64,000 nucleotides of DNA from [Muricauda] lutisoli (nom. illeg.) (GTDB taxonomy: Bacteria; Bacteroidota; Bacteroidia; Flavobacteriales; Flavobacteriaceae), in assembly GCF_017313105.1 (NCBI RefSeq), contig NZ_JAFLND010000002.1:62001-126000 (forward strand). Reading direction: 5' to 3'. Every line of letters begins with the position of its first letter. The stretch's first letter is position 1. Below are positions 49,004 to 58,361 of the stretch, in pieces. The translations under genes and the position numbers were made by a program. Under the pieces are notes generated by a model. That model was not told the DNA's origin and ran no database searches. It saw only the letters and a program-made list of their open reading frames with translations.

Positions 49004-50161
49004 TTAGTTCAGGCCTTTTCTATAGGCTTTAAACCACCTTTCGGGAATGTTCTGGTTGCAAGCATCCAAATAGTCCTCTTCGGTGCATGGTAATAACGCC
49101 ACCGAATTTGTTTTAGTATGTTCAGCTAAAATTGTTGGTACTTCTACCCACCATCTTTCTGTGACATGGCTTTTAAAGAAGATCAATTCCTCCGTGTCCG
49201 TGGGTACAGTGAACTTTGTGAAGTCTTCGCTCTTAGAGCTCGGGTATTCTTTTATTCTATAACTCAAGCCCTCTATAAAATACCAAATGATCTGTGCTAT
49301 CATCTGAAAAGCCTGGTGGGAGTTTTCCCCTTCGTAGATACCAAATAGGGAAACCTTGTCGCTGATGCCTGCATAGCGGGCAATGGCACATATTTCCCTT
49401 CCCGTAAAACCATTGGGAGAAAAATTTCGGGTCATGCCCATTTCGCTGGCACGAATTGCCCGTAGATCTAAACTAACAATATCGCTACTGCGCAAAACGG
49501 GTTCCGCCAATTCTATATTGGCGGCAATCTCACCCAAACGATAGGCATCAAAAAAAAGACGCTCCATCAAATCCTTTTCTTCCTGGGCGTTGAAATAACT
49601 CTGGTATCCTATATTGGAAAAGTTGAAAAGATTATTGGGCTTGTCCGTTATGATCTTGCTCATATAAGAATGTGATGAGATCAGTTCATCGTCCTCACCA
49701 AAGTCGAAACGACTATCAATGGAGACCAGGTTCACCATATTCTTTATTTTATCAAAAGCACGGTAGGTAGGAAATGTAATATCCTGAGTAAGCCCTAATA
49801 CTATAGGTATGATATTTTCTTCGAGAAGCCCTGCAACAATTTCCTTCACTACAAAGTAGGTATCCTCTACAGTATCGCCTTCCTCCACATCCCCTATATC
49901 TATGATGGTAGAGTTCCAATTGCCCATCATTAATCGATACAGCTGGATACGAACTTCGTCCAAATCGAGTTTCTCTGGTTTTTTCTCGAAAGCGTTCCTG
50001 GATTCCAATACCCCGAAAATGGCAACATCGGCATGGGCGAATACCGGAAGTCCGTCTTTTTCCGTGTGCATGTGGATATTTTTGCCCAATGCTTGTTCTG
50101 GCAGCAATTCGGAATGTGCCAATACCTTGTCCTTAACCGGAACCAGAAAATCGAAGGCCAT
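49004..50161 (-). CDS. Degenerate ureohydrolase (arginase/formimidoylglutamase-like) protein
   Basis: A 385-residue cytosolic protein with the ureohydrolase fold order but broken metal sites. Where active enzymes have GGGHE/D, it has VLGLTQD (Gln126). DAHxD is DSRFD (149-153, His to Arg). SxDxDxxDP is SLDLRAIRA (230-238), with two Asp replaced by Arg. Three of six ligands (Asp149, Asp153, Asp232) remain. Catalysis of the usual Mn-dependent kind is therefore unlikely; a binding or scaffolding role is inferred. A ureohydrolase-like gene between topA and gldK is a familiar flavobacterial arrangement, so the protein may have been kept for a T9SS-related purpose. It starts one base past topA's stop. 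Confidence 0.85.
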   Translation of the reverse strand: MAFDFLVPVKDKVLAHSELLPEQALGKNIHMHTEKDGLPVFAHADVAIFGVLESRNAFEKKPEKLDLDEVRIQLYRLMMGNWNSTIIDIGDVEEGDTVEDTYFVVKEIVAGLLEENIIPIVLGLTQDITFPTYRAFDKIKNMVNLVSIDSRFDFGEDDELISSHSYMSKIITDKPNNLFNFSNIGYQSYFNAQEEKDLMERLFFDAYRLGEIAANIELAEPVLRSSDIVSLDLRAIRASEMGMTRNFSPNGFTGREICAIARYAGISDKVSLFGIYEGENSHQAFQMIAQIIWYFIEGLSYRIKEYPSSKSEDFTKFTVPTDTEELIFFKSHVTERWWVEVPTILAEHTKTNSVALLPCTEEDYLDACNQNIPERWFKAYRKGLN

Positions 50162-50162
50162 A

Positions 50163-52649
50163 CTATTTCTTAGCTTTTGCTTTTGTCTTGGCTTTTTTCT
50201 TTGGTGCTTTCTTTTCCAATAGGGCCTGTGCTTCTTCCAAGGTCACTTTTGTGGCATCCACATCCTTGGAGAGTTCTACCTTGACCCTACCTTTTATTAT
50301 ATTATGTCTTCCCCAACGGGCTTTCTCGATCCTGATTTTTTCTTCAGGCCATTCTTGAACGAGCTTTTCAGCTTCCTTTTTCTTTTTGGCCTCGATCAAT
50401 TCAGCGATATCCCCATCGGAAAGGTTATCAAAATCATATTTCTTGTTCACATTGATGAACATGCCATCCCATTTAATAAAAGGCCCAAACCTACCTTTAC
50501 CTTTGGTAACGTCCTTTCCTTCATAGGTGGCGATCGGCGCATCGGCCTTTTGCTTTTCTTTGATCAGTTCAATGGCGCGGTCCATATCCACATCAAAAGC
50601 GCTTTCACCCTTGGCGAGGGAAATAAACTTTTTCCCGAACCTTACGTAAGGTCCATAACGACCTACATTGGCCTCTACTTCTTCGCCTTCGTAAACTCCC
50701 AATTTTCGTGGAAGCTCAAAAAGTGTCATCGCTTCCTCGAACGTAATGGTTCCAATGGATTGATCGGGCAACAAACTGGCGAACTCGGGTTTTTCCTCAT
50801 CGTCCACAGTACCTATTTGAACCATCGGTCCAAAACGGCCCAATCTTACGGAAACCTGTCTGCCCGATTTGGGGTCCGTACCCAACACACGTTCTCCGCT
50901 GGCACGTTCGGCATTTTCCTCGACCTCCAGCACATTGGGATGGAAATCCTTGTAGAAATTTTTCATCATTTCCTGCCAATCTTCATCACCTGATGCGATT
51001 TCATCAAAATCCTCTTCTACTTGCGCGGTGAAATTGTAATCGAGAATTTGCGTGAAGTGTGTCACCAAAAAGTCGTTTACGATCATCCCGATATCCGTTG
51101 GAACTATCTTTCCTTTCTCGGAACCTACGGTCTCTGTTAGTTGGCTATCGGATACTTTTCCGTTTTCCAATACCAATTGCGCATATTTGCGCTCGGTTCC
51201 CTCAACGGTACCTTTTTCCACGTAGCCCCTATTTTGAATAGTGGATATCGTTGGTGCATAAGTAGATGGCCTACCAATGCCCAACTCTTCCAATTTCTTC
51301 ACCAAAGAAGCTTCGGTAAATCGGTATGGGGGTCTTGTAAATCTTTCCGTGGCGGAAATATATACGTTTTGCAAAGGGTCCCCAACATTCATGGCCGGCA
51401 ACATTCCTTCTTGCTCCTCGCCATCTTCGTCATCGGTTCCTTCCAGATATACTTTTAGAAATCCATCAAATTTCACTACCTCCCCGTTTGCAGAGAATTC
51501 CTCGTTATGGGTGCTCGCTTTTATTTTTACATTGGTCCGTTCCAACTGGGCATCGCTCATTTGCGAAGCAAGCGTACGTTTCCAAATAAGTTCGTACAAC
51601 TTAGCTTGGTCGCGCTCCAACTGGGGCGACTGTAGTTTCATATCGGTCGGGCGAATTGCCTCGTGAGCTTCTTGTGCTCCCTTGGACTTGCCCGTAAAGT
51701 TCCTGGTTTGACTGTATTCCTTGCCATAATTGTCCAAAATGGCATCTTTTGCAGCTGCAATTGCTTCGTTGGACAGGTTGACACTATCTGTTCTCATATA
51801 TGTAATAAGCCCTGCCTCGTACAAACGCTGCGCCACTTGCATGGTTCGGCTTACCGAAAAATAAAGCTTTCTGGACGCTTCCTGTTGCAAGGTGGATGTG
51901 GTAAATGGTGCTGCCGGTGATTTCTTTGCTGGCTTTTTTGCCAAATCGGAAACCGAAAAATCTGCTCCAATATTTTCTTCAAGAAATTTTTCAGCAGCTT
52001 CCTTGGTAGGAAATGTTTTGTTCAGCTTGGCCGCAAAAACATTGCCTCCATCTGTTTTAAATTCCGCTTTTATTCGGAAAGATGCCTCCGGAGTAAAACC
52101 TTCAATCTCGCGTTCACGTTCCACGATCAAGCGAACCGCTACGGATTGCACCCTACCTGCGGAAAGTCCCGGTTTAATTTTTTTCCAAAGTACCGGTGAT
52201 AGTTCATACCCAACCAAACGGTCCAACACTCTGCGTGCCTGTTGCGCGTTGACCAAGTTGTAGTTAATGTCTCTTGGGTTTTCAATCGCCTTTTGGATAG
52301 CCGATTTTGTAATGGAGTTGAATACGATTCGTTTGGTCTTGTTTTTGTCCAACCCCAACTCTTCTGCCAAGTGCCAAGATATAGCTTCTCCTTCACGGTC
52401 CTCATCACTTGCAAGCCATATGGTTTCCGCTTTTTTGGCCAAATCCTTGAGTTTTTTCACCAAGGCTTTTTTCTCCTTGTCCACCGTATACTTAGGCTTA
52501 AAATCGTTCTCCACATCTACGCCTAGCTCCTTTGATGGAAGGTCGGCAATGTGTCCGAAACTGGACTCTACTTGAAATTCTTTTCCTAGAAATCGTTCAA
52601 TGGTCTTCGCCTTTGCGGGGGACTCTACAATAACTAAATTCTTTGGCAT
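50163..52649 (-). CDS. topA: DNA topoisomerase I
   Basis: An 828-residue type IA topoisomerase. The TOPRIM domain (NLVIVESPAKAKTIERFLG, with acidic ASDEDREGEAIS at 80-91) and the active-site Tyr284 in GLITYMRTDSV are intact. The 600-790 region lacks Cys-type zinc fingers and instead has repeated Trp/Gly-containing C-terminal repeats (GRFGPMVQIG, GRYGPYVRFG, GRFGPFIKW). A Lys/Ala tail ends the protein. It relaxes negative supercoils. It is the first gene of the minus-strand block topA-ureohydrolase-gldKLMN, but gldK has its own leader and may be transcribed separately. Confidence 0.96.
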   Translation of the reverse strand: MPKNLVIVESPAKAKTIERFLGKEFQVESSFGHIADLPSKELGVDVENDFKPKYTVDKEKKALVKKLKDLAKKAETIWLASDEDREGEAISWHLAEELGLDKNKTKRIVFNSITKSAIQKAIENPRDINYNLVNAQQARRVLDRLVGYELSPVLWKKIKPGLSAGRVQSVAVRLIVEREREIEGFTPEASFRIKAEFKTDGGNVFAAKLNKTFPTKEAAEKFLEENIGADFSVSDLAKKPAKKSPAAPFTTSTLQQEASRKLYFSVSRTMQVAQRLYEAGLITYMRTDSVNLSNEAIAAAKDAILDNYGKEYSQTRNFTGKSKGAQEAHEAIRPTDMKLQSPQLERDQAKLYELIWKRTLASQMSDAQLERTNVKIKASTHNEEFSANGEVVKFDGFLKVYLEGTDDEDGEEQEGMLPAMNVGDPLQNVYISATERFTRPPYRFTEASLVKKLEELGIGRPSTYAPTISTIQNRGYVEKGTVEGTERKYAQLVLENGKVSDSQLTETVGSEKGKIVPTDIGMIVNDFLVTHFTQILDYNFTAQVEEDFDEIASGDEDWQEMMKNFYKDFHPNVLEVEENAERASGERVLGTDPKSGRQVSVRLGRFGPMVQIGTVDDEEKPEFASLLPDQSIGTITFEEAMTLFELPRKLGVYEGEEVEANVGRYGPYVRFGKKFISLAKGESAFDVDMDRAIELIKEKQKADAPIATYEGKDVTKGKGRFGPFIKWDGMFINVNKKYDFDNLSDGDIAELIEAKKKKEAEKLVQEWPEEKIRIEKARWGRHNIIKGRVKVELSKDVDATKVTLEEAQALLEKKAPKKKAKTKAKAKK

Positions 52650-52668
52650 GCACTGGGTTTTGTCTCAA

Positions 52669-52676
52669 CAAAAGTA
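52669..52676 (-). promoter_or_regulatory. -7 promoter element of topA
   Basis: On the minus strand TACTTTTG, an exact TAnnTTTG, ends 19 nt before the topA ATG. A TTG lies upstream, but at 27 nt the spacing is too long for a confident -33 call. Confidence 0.45.
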
Positions 52677-52776
52677 TATTAAAATTTAAACTTCGGCATT
52701 TACCAACATTGATTTAGCCCTAAAATCCAAAAAAATCCTGGTTCAAATTCGTAAATCCCATATTAATATGAGTTCG

Positions 52777-52810
52777 TTGATGACACTGGTTAAAATAATT
52801 GTTATTTTTA
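52777..52810 (+). promoter_or_regulatory. Possible promoter of the Asp-box propeller gene
   Basis: TTG (52777-52779), 23-nt spacer, TATTTTTA (52803-52810), one mismatch from consensus, 27 nt before the ATG. Confidence 0.35.
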
Positions 52811-52837
52811 GAAGTCTAACTCAATAACCCAACTAAA

Positions 52838-55800
52838 ATGACCAACCGCTTTTTGATCATAGCCCTTGCCTTGCTATGTTTCTATCCCTCGAACGCTCAA
52901 CGCAAAAAGAACAAAAACAATTCACCACAATTTAAGGAGTCCCTTTACAACGGCATGGAATATCGTATGGTGGGGCCACATAGGGGTGGTCGAGCCGGAA
53001 CTGTGACCGGTGTTGCCAACGACCCTAACCTCTATTATATGGGTACAGCTGGTGGTGGCGTCTGGAAAACCACGGATGCCGGTAATTCATGGGAATGTAT
53101 TTCCGATGGTTACTTTGGTGGTTCCATAGGGGCCGTTGCCGTTGCCGAATCCGACCCAAACATTATTTATGTAGGCGAAGGAGAACAAACACTTCGAGGA
53201 AACGTTTCCTCGGGCAAAGGACTATGGAAAAGTATGGATGCCGGTGAGACCTGGGAATTCATCGGATTGAAAGATTCCGAACACATCGCGCGTATTCGTA
53301 TCCATCCAAAAAATCCGGACATTGTTTACGTTGCTGCCATTGGAAACCTCTGGAAACCCAATGAGACCCGTGGTGTTTTCCGTTCCACTGATGGAGGAAA
53401 AAATTGGGAAAAGATTCTTTATATAAGTGATAAGGCAGGTGCAGGCGACTTGATTATGGACCCCAACAATAGCAGAATTCTTTATGCTGCTACGTGGCAG
53501 ATGAAACGTAACGGGTACCGTATGGATAGCGGAGGACCTGACAGCAAAATGTTCAAAAGCACCGACGGAGGTGATACATGGACCGACATATCGGAACATT
53601 CTGGATTACCTGGCTTTCCATGGGGAATAGTCGGCATTACCGTATCTCCTTTGGACTCCGATAGGGTATTCGCTATTATCGAAGCTGAAAATGGTGGTGT
53701 TTTCCGTTCTGATGATGCAGGAGAAACCTGGAAAAAAGTGAATGAAAACCGAGGACTAAGACAAAGGGCTTGGTACTACAGCAGAATATATGCCGACACC
53801 CAAAATATAGACAAGGTCTGGGTTATGAACGTAAGCTATGGCGTTTCCACAGATGGTGGAAATACCTTTACATTAAAGAATGCCCCACATGGTGATCACC
53901 ACGATCTTTGGATAGATCCGAACAACAATCAAAGAATGATCATTGCCGATGATGGTGGAGCACAAATCTCCAATGACGGAGGAAATAACTGGACCACCTA
54001 TTATAACCAACCTACTGCACAGTTTTACCGAGTTGCAACAGATAGCATTTTCCCATATAGAATTTATGGAGCGCAGCAAGACAACACAGCACTTCGAATC
54101 TCTCACCGTTCTTCAGGTTCTGCCATCACTCAAGATGATTGGGAACCTACCGCAGGGGGAGAAAGTGCGCACTTGGCGCCAGACCCTAAAAACAACCAAC
54201 TGGTATACGGAGGAACTTACAAAGGTTATATGAACCGTTTGGACCATACCACAGGGCAGACCATTTCAACCAACATCTGGCCCGACAATCCCGCAGGTTC
54301 TGGAGCAGAGGTAATGAAATACCGTTTTAATTGGAACTATCCATTGACGTTTAGCAGGCACGACTCCAACGTGCTTTTTGCAGGATCCAACTATTTGCAT
54401 GCCACTACCGATGGAGGACAATCCTGGAAAACCATTTCCCCAGAATTGGCAAGAGGTATCCCTGAGACCATAGAATCATCGGGCGGGCCCATTACGCAGG
54501 ACAACACCGGGGCAGAATTCTATTCCAATGTTTTTGTCATCACGGAATCCAGCTTGGAAAAAGGAGTGATTTGGACCGGTAGCGATGATGGATTGATCCA
54601 TGTAACCCGCGACAATGGCACAACATGGGAAAATGTAACACCACCAGCTTCAATGTCACCAAAACTGAACATGATCAACTCAATTGATGCTAGTCCATTT
54701 GAACCAGGAACGGTATACGTTGCCGCCACTTCCTATAAGTTCGGTGATTACACTCCCTATTTGTACAAAACGGAGGATTACGGAAAAACATGGAAATTGA
54801 TCACAGATGGCATCAAAGAAAATTATTACACACGTGTTATCCGTTCCGATAAGGTTCGTGAAGGCTTATTGTATGCAGGAACAGAATGGGGCATGTATAT
54901 TTCTTTTGATGATGGGGAGCATTGGACTCCCTTCCAGTTGAACTTACCCATTACCGCAATCCGTGACCTTCATGTAAGGGACAATGATTTGATCGTAGCC
55001 ACCCATGGAAGAAGTTTTTGGATGATAGACGATCTAACTCCGCTCCATCAACTATCCGAAGAAGTGGCCAACAGTGATTTTTATCTGTACAAACCGGATA
55101 TGGCCTATAGAATGCACCAAGACCGATCTTGGCAAGAACCCAACACCAAATTGGTTGGTGAAAACCATCCTAATGGGGCCATCATCAACTATTACCTGAA
55201 AACTTTAAAGGAAACCGATACCGTCACCATGGAAATTTTGGAAACGGATGGCAGCGTGATCCAAACCTTTTCCAATCATGCAAAACCCGATAGATTGGAC
55301 CCTACCTCAACACAAAAATTGGAAGTAACCGAAGGAGGAAACCGATTTATCTGGAACATGAGGTATCCTGGCTACCAAGAATTCGAAGGAATGGTGTTTT
55401 ACTCATCACCGAACATTGGTCCTAAGGCCGTGCCTGGTAATTATAAAGCAAGACTTACGGTGAACGGAAACTCCATGGAGCAAATGTTCACCATTGTAAA
55501 AGACCCAAGGATTTCCCTAACCCAAAAAGATTTTCAGGATCAGTTTGACTTTGTCATGAAAGTACGCGACCAAGTATCCCGTGCCAACAATGCCATCATC
55601 AACATTAGGAACATTAAAAAGGATTTGGCCTATTTAAAGGAGAAAACAAAGGACAATCCTGAAATCCAAAAAATGGCCAAGGATTTTGAAGAACAACTTT
55701 CCGTTATCGAAAACAACATCCACATGACCAAAAACCAAAGCAGACAAGATCCTTTGAACTATGGTATTCGAATCAATAACAGAATGGCATTTTTGATGGT

Positions 55801-55975
55801 CGACTCGCAACGTGGTGACCAAAAACCTACCCAACAAGCCCAGGAGTTTTTTGTAGAGATCACCAAAGAATTGGACAAAGAAATCAATGATCTTAATACT
55901 TTAGTGGAAAAGCAAGCCACCTTGATCAACCAAAAGGTGGAACAAAACCAAATCAAATTGATTTCCACTCCATAA
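52838..55975 (+). CDS. Secreted sortilin/BNR-like beta-propeller protein
   Basis: A 1045-residue protein with signal peptide (MTNRFLIIALALLCFYPSNAQ). At least ten Asp-boxes (S/T-x-D-x-G-x-T/S-W) spread over residues 60-710, such as TTDAGNSWE, SMDAGETWE, STDGGKNWE, STDGGDTWT, SDDAGETWK, TTDGGQSWK and TEDYGKTWK, build one or two propellers of the VPS10/sortilin-like class. The C-terminal ~300 residues (from about 750) add a beta domain and a long helical coiled-coil tail. Annotated homologues are often called glycosyl hydrolases, but no sialidase catalytic set (Arg triad, Tyr/Glu) is evident, so binding is as likely as catalysis. No T9SS C-terminal domain is seen. It is monocistronic, with a terminator at 55993. 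Confidence 0.88.
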   Translation: MTNRFLIIALALLCFYPSNAQRKKNKNNSPQFKESLYNGMEYRMVGPHRGGRAGTVTGVANDPNLYYMGTAGGGVWKTTDAGNSWECISDGYFGGSIGAVAVAESDPNIIYVGEGEQTLRGNVSSGKGLWKSMDAGETWEFIGLKDSEHIARIRIHPKNPDIVYVAAIGNLWKPNETRGVFRSTDGGKNWEKILYISDKAGAGDLIMDPNNSRILYAATWQMKRNGYRMDSGGPDSKMFKSTDGGDTWTDISEHSGLPGFPWGIVGITVSPLDSDRVFAIIEAENGGVFRSDDAGETWKKVNENRGLRQRAWYYSRIYADTQNIDKVWVMNVSYGVSTDGGNTFTLKNAPHGDHHDLWIDPNNNQRMIIADDGGAQISNDGGNNWTTYYNQPTAQFYRVATDSIFPYRIYGAQQDNTALRISHRSSGSAITQDDWEPTAGGESAHLAPDPKNNQLVYGGTYKGYMNRLDHTTGQTISTNIWPDNPAGSGAEVMKYRFNWNYPLTFSRHDSNVLFAGSNYLHATTDGGQSWKTISPELARGIPETIESSGGPITQDNTGAEFYSNVFVITESSLEKGVIWTGSDDGLIHVTRDNGTTWENVTPPASMSPKLNMINSIDASPFEPGTVYVAATSYKFGDYTPYLYKTEDYGKTWKLITDGIKENYYTRVIRSDKVREGLLYAGTEWGMYISFDDGEHWTPFQLNLPITAIRDLHVRDNDLIVATHGRSFWMIDDLTPLHQLSEEVANSDFYLYKPDMAYRMHQDRSWQEPNTKLVGENHPNGAIINYYLKTLKETDTVTMEILETDGSVIQTFSNHAKPDRLDPTSTQKLEVTEGGNRFIWNMRYPGYQEFEGMVFYSSPNIGPKAVPGNYKARLTVNGNSMEQMFTIVKDPRISLTQKDFQDQFDFVMKVRDQVSRANNAIINIRNIKKDLAYLKEKTKDNPEIQKMAKDFEEQLSVIENNIHMTKNQSRQDPLNYGIRINNRMAFLMVDSQRGDQKPTQQAQEFFVEITKELDKEINDLNTLVEKQATLINQKVEQNQIKLISTP

Positions 55976-55992
55976 TAAAATATCCATTTTTT

Positions 55993-56022
55993 AAAAAGCG
56001 CCCTCCAAAAAGGGCGCTTTTT
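55993..56022. terminator. Bidirectional terminator
   Basis: AAAAAGCGCCCT (55993-56004) pairs with AGGGCGCTTTTT (56011-56022) around a 6-nt loop, with A and T runs on both sides. It serves the propeller gene and, on the other strand, the convergent membrane-protein gene. Confidence 0.85.
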
Positions 56023-56034
56023 GTTTTATCAAAA

Positions 56035-56763
56035 TCATACATCCATGGAAATGCCCACGGCATCCTTGTAAATAAAATATATTGGGATTTTACTGAACAT
56101 GGCCGTGAACAAAACTCCTATCAAACATAGGATGACACCCAGTTGTGATACCAATCCTGCAACCAATACCAACAAAAATATCATTAACCAGTTTTTATTG
56201 CCCAAAGCAAAACCCGCTTTAACAATTTCCAAGGCCGAGAGTTCCTTATCAAAGGCAAAAAATGCCGGAAACAGGGACATGGGAACCATCAAATAGATAA
56301 TTCCAAGACCACATGCCAGTAGCCCCAACAATGATAGTCCTATCATTATCAACGAAAGAATCAATGCCTTGATCAAATATGCTTTGGTAAAAAAATAGAA
56401 GTAATCGTCTTTTCCGGATTCATTAAGATCATATTTTCTGCAAATCCTTAAAAAAGCTGCGTTCAAACAAATTCCAATGGTCATAACACCAATAGAAGAT
56501 ATGGGCGCAATCAAGCTCATTATACCTGCAAAAGCAGGCGGCAACTCGTGTTGGTCAAACGTATTGGGGTCGCTTATGCCCATGGCTATCATGGGCAAGT
56601 AAATCAACAGGTAAAAAGGCAAAATGCTTACAAAAGTCAATACAAGCGTAATAAATCCCTGTAACCATACTTTTTTAAAAAGCTCCACGGAATTATTGAA
56701 CACAGTTCCGAACTCTACTGGTGGACTTTGGTTGATTCTATCCGAAATATTGGTGAAATTCAT
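56035..56763 (-). CDS. Multi-span membrane protein of unknown function
   Basis: A 242-residue inner-membrane protein. A short polar N-terminus (MNFTNISDRINQSPPVEFGT) leads into about five or six hydrophobic spans (38-62, 82-104, 133-165, 188-232) separated by short loops, with one charged loop (RKYDLNESGKDDYFY). The layout resembles the uncharacterised membrane proteins of Bacteroidota related to DUF975 or glycerophosphodiesterase membrane domains, but no signature fixes the family. It is divergent from miaB, with its 5' end 131 bp from the miaB ATG. Confidence 0.75.
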   Translation of the reverse strand: MNFTNISDRINQSPPVEFGTVFNNSVELFKKVWLQGFITLVLTFVSILPFYLLIYLPMIAMGISDPNTFDQHELPPAFAGIMSLIAPISSIGVMTIGICLNAAFLRICRKYDLNESGKDDYFYFFTKAYLIKALILSLIMIGLSLLGLLACGLGIIYLMVPMSLFPAFFAFDKELSALEIVKAGFALGNKNWLMIFLLVLVAGLVSQLGVILCLIGVLFTAMFSKIPIYFIYKDAVGISMDV

Positions 56764-56844
56764 CTTTCAAATTGGTTATGTTTTAAGCTTGAAGGTAACA
56801 CTAACAGGGGATATCGCAATATATTATTAAAAAATACTGCCATA

Positions 56845-56876
56845 TTGTCACTAAAATGTAATAAGCACTATCTTTG
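56845..56876 (+). promoter_or_regulatory. Promoter of the miaB operon
   Basis: TTG (56845-56847), 21-nt spacer, TATCTTTG (56869-56876): an exact consensus with ideal spacing, 18 nt before the ATG at 56895. The TTG at 56874 belongs to the promoter, not to the coding sequence. Confidence 0.75.
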
Positions 56877-56894
56877 CATCCCATTGAAACATTT

Positions 56895-58358
56895 ATGATA
56901 GAGGAAAAGAGCGTGGAAAAAATAATAGACGAAAGCCAACAGGGAAGTACCTTGTCGCTAGAAAATAAGGAAAACAACGGCAGAAAACTGTACATAGAAA
57001 GTTATGGCTGCCAAATGAATTTTTCCGATAGCGAAATTGTAGCATCCATTTTGGCCAAGGAAGGTTTCAATACCACCCAAAACCTGGAAGATGCCGATTT
57101 GGTTTTGGTAAATACCTGTTCCATTCGGGAAAAGGCCGAACAAACCGTTCGCAAGCGTTTGGAAAAGTTCAATGCGGTAAAAAGAACCAAGCCCGATATG
57201 AAAGTTGGAGTTTTGGGCTGTATGGCCGAACGCCTGAAGAGCAAGTTCTTGGAAGAGGAAAAAATCGTGGACATGGTAGTAGGACCAGACGCCTACAAAG
57301 ACCTGCCCAATCTTATCCAAGAAATCGATGAAGGTAGAAATGCCGTTAATGTTATCCTCTCCAAGGATGAGACCTATGGTGATGTTGCACCGGTCCGATT
57401 GAACACCAACGGAGTTTCCGCTTTTGTGTCCATTACACGTGGATGCGACAACATGTGCACTTTCTGCGTAGTCCCTTTTACCAGAGGAAGAGAACGAAGC
57501 CGTGACCCACGATCCATTTTGGAAGAAGTGAACGACCTTTGGGAAAAAGGATTCAAGGAAATCACCCTTTTGGGTCAAAATGTGGACAGCTACCTTTGGT
57601 ATGGCGGTGGGTTGAAGAAGGATTTTGACAAGGCCACAGATATGCAAAAAGCCACTTCGGTGAACTTTGCCGGACTATTGGAGCTTGTGGCACAGGCACA
57701 ACCAAAGATGCGTATCCGTTTTTCCACATCCAACCCTCAAGACATGACTTTGGATGTAATCGAGGCCATGGCCAAATACCAAAACATTTGCAAATATATC
57801 CACCTTCCCGTGCAAAGCGGGAGCAATCGGATTTTAAAAGCGATGAACCGCTTGCATACGCGCGAGGAATATTTTGAGTTAATCGATAACATCAAAAAAA
57901 TAATTCCCGATTGTGCCATCAGTCAGGATATGATAACAGGATTCCCCACGGAAACGGAAGAAGACCATCAGGACACCTTAAGTTTGATGGAATACGTGAA
58001 ATATGATTTCGGTTTTATGTTCGCCTATTCCGAAAGACCCGGAACATTGGCCGAGCGCAAAATGGAGGACGACATTCCTGAAGCCATCAAGAAAAGACGT
58101 CTTACTGAAATCATTGAGCTACAGCAAGAGCATAGCCATTATCGCACCCAACAGCATTTGGGGAAAATCGAAGAAGTCCTAATCGAGGGAACTTCCAAAA
58201 AATCAGATGCCCACTGGATGGGCCGAAATTCGCAGAATACTGTTGTGGTTTTTCCAAAGGAAAATTACAAAGTGGGCGATTTTGTGAACGTAAAAATCAA
58301 CGAATGCACCTCGGCCACTCTTATTGGAGAAGCCATTGAATATTCAAAGAACAATTAA
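56895..58358 (+). CDS. miaB: tRNA-2-methylthio-N6-dimethylallyladenosine synthase
   Basis: A 487-residue radical SAM methylthiotransferase. The N-terminal UPF0004 domain carries three cluster Cys ([32 protein letters not shown]). The radical SAM cluster is in [20 protein letters not shown] (CxxxCxxC), and [17 protein letters not shown] is present. The C-terminal TRAM domain is about 420-485. It adds the 2-methylthio group to i6A37 of tRNAs reading UNN codons. I use the ATG at 56895, since the open frame before it lies in the promoter. The sigma54-activator gene starts 3 bp after its stop. Confidence 0.96.
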   Translation: MIEEKSVEKIIDESQQGSTLSLENKENNGRKLYIESYGCQMNFSDSEIVASILAKEGFNTTQNLEDADLVLVNTCSIREKAEQTVRKRLEKFNAVKRTKPDMKVGVLGCMAERLKSKFLEEEKIVDMVVGPDAYKDLPNLIQEIDEGRNAVNVILSKDETYGDVAPVRLNTNGVSAFVSITRGCDNMCTFCVVPFTRGRERSRDPRSILEEVNDLWEKGFKEITLLGQNVDSYLWYGGGLKKDFDKATDMQKATSVNFAGLLELVAQAQPKMRIRFSTSNPQDMTLDVIEAMAKYQNICKYIHLPVQSGSNRILKAMNRLHTREEYFELIDNIKKIIPDCAISQDMITGFPTETEEDHQDTLSLMEYVKYDFGFMFAYSERPGTLAERKMEDDIPEAIKKRRLTEIIELQQEHSHYRTQQHLGKIEEVLIEGTSKKSDAHWMGRNSQNTVVVFPKENYKVGDFVNVKINECTSATLIGEAIEYSKNN

Positions 58359-58361
58359 TAT

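Noticed and set aside
50304..50993. 229-codon open frame antisense to topA
   Set aside because: It lies wholly inside the conserved topA C-terminal repeats and is a shadow frame.
56958..57647. 229-codon open frame antisense to miaB
   Set aside because: It covers the radical SAM core of miaB on the other strand and has no plausible start context.
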